16,348 nt of DNA from an uncultured Gammaproteobacteria bacterium. Its GTDB lineage: Bacteria; Pseudomonadota; Gammaproteobacteria; SZUA-140. The stretch lies in the NCBI GenBank assembly GCA_945788675.1, contig CALZMY010000296.1:1-16348 (forward strand), read 5' to 3'. Within the stretch, counting starts at the first letter, position 1. Every line of letters begins with the position of its first letter. The position numbers and the translations under genes are program-made. The notes under the pieces are model-generated. The model saw only the letters and a list, made by a program, of their open reading frames with translations, had not been told where the DNA came from and ran no database searches. This document shows, piece by piece, positions 1 to 6,241 of the stretch.

Positions 1-187
1 ACACCCAAGGGTATTTCACCCTTGCGGTACGAGCGAAGCGTGACGGAGACCACCGGGAATACCTTTAGGTACTGGAAGTCCAAATCCTTTAGGGCGGCAA
101 TCTCAGCACTATAAGATTCATCAAGTTCAGAGGTTCCCTAAGTCAATAACACCCTAAGAGGCGTAGCACTTATATTGATTCTGCTGA
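1..187. other. Window edge without a supported gene; short hairpin
   Basis: No reading frame here looks like a real protein on either strand. A perfect 7-bp inverted repeat (CAAGGGT at 6-12, ACCCTTG at 18-24, 5-nt loop) sits at the edge, and CCTTTAGG occurs twice (61-68 and 87-94). The mix of a hairpin, a TGA-terminated frame and CCTTTAGGGCGG recalls the 3' ends of IS200/IS605-type tnpB elements, but too little is visible to call one. It is also the region downstream of the minus-strand DUF1456 gene; I see no terminator with a T-run. Confidence 0.3.
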
Positions 188-421
188 TCATTCCGATGTT
201 GACTCTTTAACACCACGTCTATAAATGATGTAACCATTCAGGAAATGGTTGAGTAACAGGTCACTGCACTCCTTGAAGTTTTTGTGCTCACGCTTGCGAA
301 AGATTCCCGACAGTTCTGCTTTTTTGATCTCATATCCAGCGAGTTTAAAGATCTCAATGATGTCGACCTCTTTGAGGTCGAGCGCGATACGCAGTTTCTT
401 GATAATTTCATTATTGGTCAT
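188..421 (-). CDS. DUF1456 (YehS-like) protein, single-repeat form
   Basis: This 77-residue protein resembles DUF1456. The opening NNEIIKKLRIALDLK, the segment EIFKLAGYEI and the ending HKNFKECSDLLLNHFLNG fit the repeat unit of E. coli YehS. From memory, YehS-type proteins have about 150 residues and two such repeats. Only one is present here and it looks more like the second. The ATG (419-421) overlaps the TGA of the upstream RRM gene (418-420) as ATGA, so translation is probably coupled and the start is well supported. The family's molecular function is not established. The overlap with an RNA-binding gene suggests, but does not show, a role near RNA. It could be a natural one-repeat family member or a shortened gene; the clean ends favour the former. 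Confidence 0.75.
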   Translation of the reverse strand: MTNNEIIKKLRIALDLKEVDIIEIFKLAGYEIKKAELSGIFRKREHKNFKECSDLLLNHFLNGYIIYRRGVKESTSE

Positions 422-690
422 GGTGATGGCGACTTCTTTTGGCGTTTTTCGGTGGCGGTCTGTACAGTGATCTTCTGCTCTAGTAATGGCTGACCATCTT
501 GTTCTAGTGCTTTTTCAGCAGCAGCTTTCTGAGAAAAGGTGATAAAGGCATAGCCCTTGGGAGCTTTGCTTTTTTTATCGAGCGGTAGATTGATATCCGT
601 GATTTCACCATACTCAGAAAAATGCGCTTTAAGCAGGATATCGGTGACCTCCTTATCGAGGTTACCCAGATAGATTTTATTGTTTGGCAT
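418..690 (-). CDS. Small RRM-domain RNA-binding protein
   Basis: This 90-residue protein is one RNA recognition motif with a short basic tail. RNP2 is IYLGNL at residues 6-11 and RNP1 is KGYAFITF at residues 45-52. The aromatic residues that stack on RNA bases are present (Y7, Y47, F49). The tail ends KRQKKSPSP. Bacterial proteins of this size and type are single-stranded RNA binders, often cold-responsive or post-transcriptional regulators. The open frame extends upstream to 864, but the usual N-terminus of the family (M-x-x-x-K-I-Y-L-G-N-L) starts at the ATG 688-690, so I chose that. The Shine-Dalgarno is weak. The gene overlaps the DUF1456 gene by 4 bases (ATGA) and is divergent from the hydrolase gene, with 141 bases between starts that must hold both promoters. 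Confidence 0.9.
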   Translation of the reverse strand: MPNNKIYLGNLDKEVTDILLKAHFSEYGEITDINLPLDKKSKAPKGYAFITFSQKAAAEKALEQDGQPLLEQKITVQTATEKRQKKSPSP

Positions 691-831
691 ACGTGCTCGT
701 AGTATCGAATAAATAGTACGCCTATTATGGGGCAGGTGAAGGCTTTTGGCGATCTCTTCCTGCATCTGCATCGAGATGAAGATATGCGATACTCTACAAT
801 CAAAACATTGACCTGACAGGCAGTATTTAAT

Positions 832-1704
832 GTGACGACCATTGAGCAAAAAATGTTTGACCACGATGGAAGTTTGCTCGCTTATCGGCTGCTACGGCGG
901 GATGACAGCTCGATTGTCGTTGTGATGATCCATGGTCTGGCGAGCAATTCGAGCCGCTGGACAGAGTTTATTGAGCATAGCGACCTTAAACCGAGGTGGG
1001 ATTTTATCGCTGTTGACCTGCGTGGCCACGGTGCCTCTGTGGTGCGCTGTCGGCAGAGTCATCGCTTATGGGCGAGCGATCTACAGGCGCTGTTGCAACA
1101 TGAAGGGTATCAACAGGCAATAGTGATAGGCCACAGCCTCGGTGCCCAGGTAGCGATTCATTTTGCACATCGATATCCGCAGATGAGCAGAGGACTGGTG
1201 TTAATTGAACCGGTATTGCCCGATTGTCTGTTACCCACGGCGGCACTGTTAACTCGGTTAAGACCGTTACTTCGTCTGTTGATCGCTACAGTGCGTATCG
1301 CCAACCACCTCGGATTACGCCGTCGTAACATCCCCGTGCGTGACCTCTATCAACTCGATCAGCACATGCGGACGCTGTTGCGCTCTGATCCGAATACAGA
1401 TATCGCTCGCTATTACGCCAGGCCGCTCGCTGATCTCAGATATGTTGCTACTGTCAGCTATCTTCAGGACTGGCATGAGTTAGTGAGTCCACTGCCGTCA
1501 TTGAATGTATTACATATGCCGCTGCTAGCGCTGTTATCAAGTGGAGAACAGCTCAGTGATGAGGAAAAATTACTGCGCTCACTACAATCGTTATCCAATG
1601 CCAGGATCAAAACATTTGACGCCAATCATTGGTTATTGACTGAACTACCGTGTGAGACACGCATTGCCATTGAGACGTGGTGTAGATCAGAGTGGAGCGA
1701 ATGA
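832..1704 (+). CDS. Alpha/beta-fold hydrolase
   Basis: This is a 290-residue alpha/beta hydrolase, a typical family length. Visible features are the oxyanion-region HGLAS (residues 34-38), DLRGHG (62-67), the nucleophile elbow GHSLG (100-104) with Ser102 as the likely nucleophile, and a C-terminal NHW with His266 as the likely catalytic base. The acid may lie near SSGEQ (about 236-240) or at E128. Between about 130 and 210 is a cap-like region rich in Leu and Arg. The substrate cannot be told from sequence; esterases, lipases and epoxide or haloalkane hydrolases share this layout. The start is a GTG at 832, with ACAGG upstream; an ATG at 853 is a possible alternative. Its TGA (1702-1704) overlaps the next gene's ATG, so the two are probably translationally coupled. 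Confidence 0.85.
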   Translation: MTTIEQKMFDHDGSLLAYRLLRRDDSSIVVVMIHGLASNSSRWTEFIEHSDLKPRWDFIAVDLRGHGASVVRCRQSHRLWASDLQALLQHEGYQQAIVIGHSLGAQVAIHFAHRYPQMSRGLVLIEPVLPDCLLPTAALLTRLRPLLRLLIATVRIANHLGLRRRNIPVRDLYQLDQHMRTLLRSDPNTDIARYYARPLADLRYVATVSYLQDWHELVSPLPSLNVLHMPLLALLSSGEQLSDEEKLLRSLQSLSNARIKTFDANHWLLTELPCETRIAIETWCRSEWSE

Positions 1705-2390
1705 CATTTATGCATCCTGTCGAAATTGAACATTATTCAGGGCTAAAGCTGTTTCGCTATCTTGTTGCCGTGCTGTTTGTCGCAGCCGTATTGGGACTTT
1801 TTCTCTTTCGCAGTGAGATCGATATTAGCGCTTTAGAGCACTGGCTGGCCGCGCGTCCCACTGCAGCGCCGTTACTGTTTATTTTGATTTACACCATTCT
1901 GGTACCGCTGTTTTTTCCGGGCATTCTGCTTGCCTTGATGGGTGGTGCGCTGTTCGGACCGCTGTGGGGGAGTTTGTATAACGAAATAAGTGCCGTCATG
2001 GGGGCAACCGCCTGTTTTGTAATAGCCCGTTACATTTCAGAAGACTGGGTAGAGCGGAAAATTCCGGCTAATTTAAGACACCTGAAGCAAGGTGTTGAAA
2101 GTGAGGGATGGCGATTTGTGTTAATGGTACGGTTGGTTCCCTGGGTGCCTTATGCGCTGTTAAATTATGCACTTGGGGTATCTGGAATACGATTGTTTCC
2201 ATTGATCAGCATAACCGCCCTGTGCATTTTTCCGCGGGTTATCGCCTACAGCTACATCGGCCATGCGGGCCACATGGCACTGGCCGGAAAGCAGGCCACT
2301 GGAGAGTTGCTATTACTCATACCGTTAGGTTTAGCTGTTATTTTCTTACCCTATTTAGCGCTAAAATTTCGCCAGGCGCTAAAGCGTTAA
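1701..2390 (+). CDS. TVP38/TMEM64 (SNARE-associated/DedA-like) membrane protein
   Basis: This integral inner-membrane protein has about 229 residues. Hydrophobic segments lie near residues 20-37, 55-75, 76-110, 140-165, 168-190 and 200-220. The hallmark GGALFGPLWG (about residues 81-90) and the later segment with LMVRLVPWVPYALLNYALG match the TVP38/TMEM64 family, related to DedA. Such proteins are thought to act in lipid movement or membrane homeostasis; the substrate here is unknown. The open frame reaches a GTG at 1692. I favour ATG 1701 because it overlaps the hydrolase stop as ATGA; ATG 1710 is also possible, with GGAG at 1694-1697. The pairing with a hydrolase could mean a lipid-related substrate, which is inference. 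Confidence 0.88.
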   Translation: MTFMHPVEIEHYSGLKLFRYLVAVLFVAAVLGLFLFRSEIDISALEHWLAARPTAAPLLFILIYTILVPLFFPGILLALMGGALFGPLWGSLYNEISAVMGATACFVIARYISEDWVERKIPANLRHLKQGVESEGWRFVLMVRLVPWVPYALLNYALGVSGIRLFPLISITALCIFPRVIAYSYIGHAGHMALAGKQATGELLLLIPLGLAVIFLPYLALKFRQALKR

Positions 2391-2670
2391 TGGATGTGGC
2401 ATGCATATTATGTAGGGAAGAAAAAATGATAGAAGCCCTTTAACGATATCGTTTTGAACGCTTTGCATGATAGCCTCATTGATTAGCGACTAAGTAATAT
2501 TCAATCAGGAACAATATCAATGACATACTAATTTCATCAGTTATTTGAGAGTAATGTCAGGCAATGACTTTAATGATCAGTAAAATATAGCTACATAAAG
2601 CCGGGTTACTGGCCTTGCCGTTGCGATGGGTATAAGCTATTAATGAGTTCATTAACTGGGGAGCTGAAAT
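2391..2670 (+). promoter_or_regulatory. 280-bp intergenic region upstream of the baeRF-like gene
   Basis: This AT-rich gap holds no convincing gene. A perfect 12-bp palindrome, AACGATATCGTT, lies at 2442-2453 and could be an operator. Near the downstream gene, TTACTG (2606-2611) and TATAAG (2631-2636) could form a poor promoter with a long 19-bp spacer. A good Shine-Dalgarno, GGGGAG (2658-2663), sits 7 bases before the ATG at 2671. The promoter call is weak; the ribosome site is clear. Confidence 0.35.
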
Positions 2671-3105
2671 ATGAAATCTACATGGATAGTGGTTGCGGAT
2701 AGCAGCCGTGCAAGACTCTTTTCAGCAGCGTCGGCTAGCGACGTTTTAGTTGAGGTGGGTGATTTAATACATTCAGCAAGTCGTCTTCATGAAACTGACC
2801 TCGGCAGTGACCGACCGGGTCGCAGTTTCGATAGCGCTGGAGAGGGACGGCATGCAATGGAGAGTCCGCAAAATCAGGAGGCGATCCTCTTTGCCAGAGA
2901 GATTTCAGCGTATCTTAAAGAGCAACATGATAAAGGGGCATTTTCCAAACTGGCGATCATTGCAGCACCTGAGTTCCTGGGGCATCTGCGTGCCACAATC
3001 GATCAAAACCTGATGAATCTAGTGGCACTGGAGGTCGACAAAAATCTGGTGCAACATGATCCTGTGGAGATAAGGCAGAGCCTGCCGCAACACCTGCCCA
3101 TCTGA
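2671..3105 (+). CDS. Host-attachment protein / baeRF family-12-like protein
   Basis: This 144-residue protein matches the family long annotated as 'protein required for attachment to host cells', now grouped with bacterial relatives of archaeo-eukaryotic release factor domains (baeRF type 12, from memory). Visible hallmarks are the N-terminal TWIVVADSSRARLF (4-17), the signature SDRPGRSFDSAGEGRHAME (46-64) and AAPEFLGHLR (98-107). The length fits. No GGQ peptidyl-hydrolysis motif is present, so it is not a complete release factor. The family has been suggested to act at the ribosome; the attachment role was described in plant-associated bacteria and may be indirect. GGGGAG lies 7 bases before the ATG. 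It is 43 bases upstream of the beta-CASP nuclease gene on the same strand, probably co-transcribed. Confidence 0.85.
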   Translation: MKSTWIVVADSSRARLFSAASASDVLVEVGDLIHSASRLHETDLGSDRPGRSFDSAGEGRHAMESPQNQEAILFAREISAYLKEQHDKGAFSKLAIIAAPEFLGHLRATIDQNLMNLVALEVDKNLVQHDPVEIRQSLPQHLPI

Positions 3106-3129
3106 AATTAAGCACTGTCTTGATTTCAG
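3102..3129 (+). promoter_or_regulatory. Intercistronic hairpin over a stop codon
   Basis: An 11-bp stem is formed by CTGAAATTAAG (3102-3112) and CTTGATTTCAG (3119-3129), with one G-U pair and a 6-nt loop. It includes the TGA of the baeRF-like gene and ends 6 bases before the AAAAGGA ribosome site of the nuclease gene (3136-3142). There is no T-run, so it is not an ordinary terminator. It might be an mRNA processing or stabilising element, or limit read-through into the nuclease gene. Confidence 0.5.
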
Positions 3130-3148
3130 CGTAACAAAAGGATAGCGC

Positions 3149-4537
3149 ATGGAAATTGAGTTTCTTGGTGCGGTCCGAGAAGTCACAGGTTCCTGTTATC
3201 GGCTACGCATTGGCGATTATCAATTGTTGGTGGAGTGCGGCCTGATTCAGGGTGGATTCGAACACGAAAAAAAGAACGTCGATCCTTTTCTATTTAAGCC
3301 CGCTGAGATCGATGCTGTGGTACTGACACACGCCCACATCGATCACTCGGGACGTTTGCCGCTACTGGTACGACGTGGTTACAATGGACCGATCTATACG
3401 CATTGCGCCACTGTGGACCTCTGCGCGATCATGCTGGAAGATGCCGCCTACCTCAATGAAAGGGAGGTGGAGTTTGAGAATCGCAAACGTGAACGTAAAG
3501 GGTTGCCACTGCTCGAACCGCTCTATAGTCGCAATGATGCACGTGTAACACAACAACAATTCAAACCAGTAAACTATCATCAACGCGAAGAGATACTGCC
3601 CGGAGTGGTGTTGACGTTATATGACGCTGGGCACATCCTTGGCTCCGCCATTGTTGAGCTGGAGATCACCGAGCAGGGACAAACGCGTAAAATAGTTTTC
3701 AGCGGCGACCTTGGCCACCATGGCGCACCGATCCTGCGTGATCCGGAGGTGTTGACTGACGCTGACCTGGTGGTGATGGAAAGCACCTATGGTGACAGGT
3801 TGCATCGCCCATGGGATGAGACGTGGCAGGAGATGGGAGAGATCCTCGCCAGTGTGCGCAAGGGGCGTGGCAATGTCTTGATTCCCGCTTTTACGGTGGG
3901 TCGTACTCAGGAGTTGCTGTATGTCTTTAATCGTTATTTTGATGAATGGGGGCTGGGGGCATGGCAGATATTTCTCGATAGCCCGATGGGCATTGAGGCG
4001 ACTGAGGTTTACCAGCGACATGCCAGGCTCTACGATAGCCATGCACGTGAATTTGAAACAAAAAATGGGGCACTGTTTGAGCTGCCTAATTTACATCTCT
4101 CACAACGCAGTGAAGACTCAATGATGATCAATCAGATTCGTTCCGGGGCGATCATTATCGCGGGTAGTGGTATGTGCAGTGGTGGGCGCATCAAACACCA
4201 CCTCAAACATAATGTGTGGCGCAAAGAGACTCATCTGTTGATTGTAGGCTTCCAGGCGCGCGGCACATTAGGCAGGGCACTGGTAGATGGCACAAAGCGG
4301 ATCCGGCTGTGGGGTGAGACGATAAATGTGAAGGCGCAGGTACACACTGTTGGCGGGCTCTCCGCCCATGCCGATCAACAAGGGCTGATAGACTGGTATG
4401 GGAATTTTAAAAATCGTCCGCGCGTGGTACTGGTGCATGGTGAGCCCGAGGCGATGGAGCAACTTGCGTTACGATTACGACAGGACTTTCGGGTCGACGT
4501 ACGAATAGCTGAGTTTAAGGATAGACTGGTCCTCTAA
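3149..4537 (+). CDS. Beta-CASP metallo-beta-lactamase ribonuclease (YSH1/CPSF-like)
   Basis: This 462-residue protein has the full set of zinc-nuclease motifs: HAHIDHSGRL (61-70, giving H61, H63, D65, H66), DAGHILGS with H162, and FSGDLG with D187. The beta-CASP part follows with MESTYGDR (E211, motif A), PAFTVGRTQELL, GSGMCSGGRIKHHL (H350, motif B) and GGLSAHADQ (H407, motif C). A C-terminal RNA-specificity segment ends the protein. Family members cut RNA as endo- or 5'-exonucleases in the cytoplasm; this shorter type is the bacterial YSH1-like form, not RNase J, which is longer. AAAAGGA lies 6 bases before the ATG. It follows the baeRF-like gene on the same strand. All metal ligands seem present, so it should be active. 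The native RNA target is unknown. Confidence 0.95.
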   Translation: MEIEFLGAVREVTGSCYRLRIGDYQLLVECGLIQGGFEHEKKNVDPFLFKPAEIDAVVLTHAHIDHSGRLPLLVRRGYNGPIYTHCATVDLCAIMLEDAAYLNEREVEFENRKRERKGLPLLEPLYSRNDARVTQQQFKPVNYHQREEILPGVVLTLYDAGHILGSAIVELEITEQGQTRKIVFSGDLGHHGAPILRDPEVLTDADLVVMESTYGDRLHRPWDETWQEMGEILASVRKGRGNVLIPAFTVGRTQELLYVFNRYFDEWGLGAWQIFLDSPMGIEATEVYQRHARLYDSHAREFETKNGALFELPNLHLSQRSEDSMMINQIRSGAIIIAGSGMCSGGRIKHHLKHNVWRKETHLLIVGFQARGTLGRALVDGTKRIRLWGETINVKAQVHTVGGLSAHADQQGLIDWYGNFKNRPRVVLVHGEPEAMEQLALRLRQDFRVDVRIAEFKDRLVL

Positions 4538-4707
4538 TCTATTTGAGTATCCTTAAGGAATTCACTGCGAACTTCCTGAGTCTCTCGCGTCAGCTTGATG
4601 AAAGTATCCAATAGCAAAGGGTCGAATTGTCCATAGTTACGTTCCTGTTCCAGCTTGTCCAGGGCCACCTCGTACGCTGGCGGCCATGGAGAACGAAGTG
4701 AGGGCCA
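4534..4707 (-). pseudogene. Decayed C-terminal fragment of an HD-GYP-type protein
   Basis: On the minus strand, from about 4689 to the TAG at 4536-4534, a frame reads PWPPAYEVALDKLEQERN, then YGQFDPLLLDTFIKLTRE, and ends KDTQID. This fits the last helices of an HD-GYP phosphodiesterase (the G-x-x-FDP-x-L-x-x-x-F signature). Upstream the frame hits TAG at 4708-4710. In another frame the bases just before it read VALTSF, like the DALTS segment that precedes this region in the family. That suggests a small frameshifting deletion plus loss of the catalytic HD and GYP parts. The stop overlaps the nuclease gene's stop region by 4 bases. It cannot encode a working enzyme. The family call rests on about 50 residues by eye. 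Confidence 0.55.
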
Positions 4708-4710
4708 CTA

Positions 4711-5026
4711 GTCGCCGATAGGCCACGCCATCTGCCCTTTCGTAGTGATGAGCGATAGCGAATGGTGGAGAAATGCAGGAGCGGCTTTAGTGGGCGTAGC
4801 GCCACTGTGGTGACAGTGTTAAGTGCAACGAGAGAACGAAGTGAACAAGGTTGTACGAAAATTCTGCGGACGCAGGGCGGTCGGGATAAAAGGAATCAGC
4901 TGTCGCGTAAGTGAGTGAATATTGGCATGGACGCCAAATAATTTTTAGCGAATAAGCAACACAACCGTTACCTGGTGGTAGCAGAGATTATGAAAGTGAT
5001 CTATAGTTGTTCATAGGTAGCGCTGA
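4711..5026. other. Non-coding stretch with short repeats and hairpins
   Basis: No open frame here looks protein-like in either direction. GAGAACGAAGTGA occurs twice, in the HD-GYP remnant at 4689-4701 and here at about 4831-4843. Hairpins include AGTGGGCG...CGCCACT (4789-4806, one bulge) and CACTGT...ACAGTG (4803-4818). This may be remnant mobile or REP-like DNA left by the event that cut the HD-GYP gene. Confidence 0.35.
4922..4946 (+). terminator. Weak terminator-like hairpin
   Basis: TTGGC (4922-4926) and GCCAA (4933-4937) form a 5-bp stem with a 6-nt loop, followed by ATAATTTTT. The stem is short and no intact plus-strand gene ends close upstream, so it may be chance or the end of a lost transcript. 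Confidence 0.25.
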
Positions 5027-5066
5027 GTAATTACTTTCCGCTGTGATTTTGAACGACTGTAATTAC
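5027..5066 (+). promoter_or_regulatory. Two GTAATTAC palindromes upstream of PilZ gene
   Basis: The 8-bp palindrome GTAATTAC occurs at 5027-5034 and again at 5059-5066, 32 bases apart start to start, about three helical turns. The second copy is part of a 10-bp palindrome TGTAATTACA (5058-5067) that touches the AAGGAG ribosome site (5067-5072). Paired sites on one helix face suggest an operator. AT-rich palindromes also arise by chance. Confidence 0.3.
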
Positions 5067-5077
5067 AAGGAGTGGTA

Positions 5078-5413
5078 ATGATGTCTATTGAAAAGACGAT
5101 TGAGATAACGGAGCATCGCTTGTATGCACGTGAACCTAGCGAGCTTACGGTCAGGTTAGTCCAACAGGGTCGCGTTGTCGCCACTGTCCAGGCGATTGAC
5201 ATGAGTTCGAAAGGGCTGGGTATTGAACACCCCGATGTAGCCCTGAAGAGTGGCCAGATAGTGGATGTGGATTTTTTTAAATCGGGGTATCCACGTGGTA
5301 TCAGTTGTTGTGTTCCCGCTATAGTTGTCCATGCCAACTCCAGGTCTGCAGGTTTGATGATCGCCTACAATCCTCATTTGCAAATGGTTTCACCTGAGCA
5401 TCGTGCTAAATAA
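5078..5413 (+). CDS. PilZ-domain c-di-GMP-binding protein
   Basis: This is a stand-alone PilZ domain of about 111 residues. Numbered from GTG 5072, it carries the first binding motif RxxxR (R16, R20 in HRLYAR) and the second motif D-x-S-x-x-G (D43, S45, G48 in DMSSKG), correctly spaced for binding cyclic di-GMP. The rest is a beta-barrel with VDVDFF and a Cys pair. Such proteins convert c-di-GMP level into changes in motility, pili or exopolysaccharide; the partner here is unknown. AAGGAG (5067-5072) lies 5 bases before ATG 5078 and 8 before ATG 5081, so one of these two is the start, and GTG 5072 is inside the ribosome site. An HD-GYP remnant lies upstream, so a local c-di-GMP enzyme may have been lost. 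Confidence 0.88.
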   Translation: MMSIEKTIEITEHRLYAREPSELTVRLVQQGRVVATVQAIDMSSKGLGIEHPDVALKSGQIVDVDFFKSGYPRGISCCVPAIVVHANSRSAGLMIAYNPHLQMVSPEHRAK

Positions 5414-5434
5414 ACTGTTCTTGATGATCAAAGA

Positions 5435-5689
5435 ATGATATTCAAGATAAACCAACAACGACATAATCTTGGTGCACCAGCCCCCGAAGCAAAAACATCG
5501 CTGATTATAGAAGAAACGGATGAGTAATTTGATGTACTCGCACAAGGGGCAGAGGGTCAGGCGTTTTGTTACTTCAATAATGTTGTTTATGAAAATGGAA
5601 GTTTTGCCTGCAGCGGTAGCGGTGAGTTGTTGCGTTGTGAAAAAGGTGTCTGGATCAGGGAAGGTGGCTGTGATGCTGATAATCCCTAG
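5435..5689 (+). pseudogene. Small Cys-rich DUF1496-like ORF interrupted by in-frame TAA
   Basis: A single frame runs from ATG 5435 to TAG 5687-5689 except for one TAA at 5525-5527. Before it the frame reads MIFKINQQRHNLGAPAPEAK and ends IIEETDE. After it comes FDVLAQGAEGQAFCYFNNVV, then YENGSFACSGSGELLRCEKG and VWIREGGCDADNP. The downstream part looks like a real small domain with four Cys, resembling DUF1496 (C-[YF]-N-N, G-x-x-x-x-C, LLRCE-x-GVW). It has no ATG, GTG or TTG after the TAA until the TTG codons deep in the domain. Either one nonsense change killed the gene or there is a sequence error. The 61-residue frame at 5520-5705 is another reading of the same bases. DUF1496 function is unknown. 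Confidence 0.5.
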
Positions 5690-5798
5690 TCCGGGTTTTT
5701 CATAAAGAACGAAATTAAGTGCCGGTGCAACTTCATGATGGCATCAGCCCTGACTCAGCATCACTTCCGCGCCTGGTACGATATGTAAAAAGGTGATC

Positions 5799-6218
5799 AT
5801 GACTGCGTATTGGCAGCACTTTGAACATGAGGCAGATATCGGTGTTCGTGGGATTGCCAGTTCCATGGCCGGGGCTTTCGAACAGGCAGCCCTGGCCTTG
5901 ACGGCAGTGATTACCGAACTTGATTTAGTCGTTTGTCGTGAAGAAGTGGAAATTGATTGCGAAGCGCCTGATTCGGAATTGTTAATGGCAGACTGGCTCA
6001 ACGCCGTGATCTACCAAATGGCGCTCCGTAAGATGCTGTTTGGCCGTTTTGAGGTGGTGCTGGATGGCACACATCTTCATGCCAGGGCCTGGGGGGAACC
6101 GGTAGATGTCAGCAAACACCATCCTGCTGTTGAGATCAAAGGGGCTACCTACACCGAATTGACCGTTGCGCAGCAGTCCGATGGTCATTGGCTGGTTCAG
6201 TGTGTTGTCGATGTTTGA
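5799..6218 (+). CDS. Archease (RtcB ligase activator)
   Basis: This 139-residue protein fits archease in length and motifs. The N-terminus carries HEADIG (H10-E-A-D13-I-G15 from ATG 5799), the family's H-x-A-D-I-G metal-binding segment. The middle has SELLMADWLNAVIYQM, and the end has the usual EIKGATYTELTV followed by a C-terminal DV. Archease speeds the guanylylation of RtcB and lets it turn over many times. AAAAAGG (5787-5793) lies 5 bases before ATG 5799, which I prefer over the GTG at 5793 inside that site. It ends 23 bases before rtcB on the same strand, the usual pairing. I found neither rtcR nor a sigma-54-type promoter in the window. Confidence 0.92.
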   Translation: MTAYWQHFEHEADIGVRGIASSMAGAFEQAALALTAVITELDLVVCREEVEIDCEAPDSELLMADWLNAVIYQMALRKMLFGRFEVVLDGTHLHARAWGEPVDVSKHHPAVEIKGATYTELTVAQQSDGHWLVQCVVDV

Positions 6219-6241
6219 TTGATTAATACGAGGATCTTTAC

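Noticed and set aside
4590..4805. 71-residue minus-strand frame
   Set aside because: It reads a different frame over the HD-GYP remnant and non-coding repeats; composition is Arg/Trp-rich and not protein-like.
5520..5600. Programmed frameshift joining the two frames of the small Cys-rich ORF
   Set aside because: No canonical slippery heptamer or downstream pseudoknot is seen; a nonsense mutation is simpler.
5520..5705. 61-residue plus-strand frame
   Set aside because: It is another frame over the DUF1496-like segment; its residues show no domain and the Cys-rich frame is coherent.
5690..5798. Sigma-54 promoter for the archease-rtcB pair
   Set aside because: No TGGCAC-N5-TTGC match is visible; the nearest TGGCAT and TGGTAC lack the second element.
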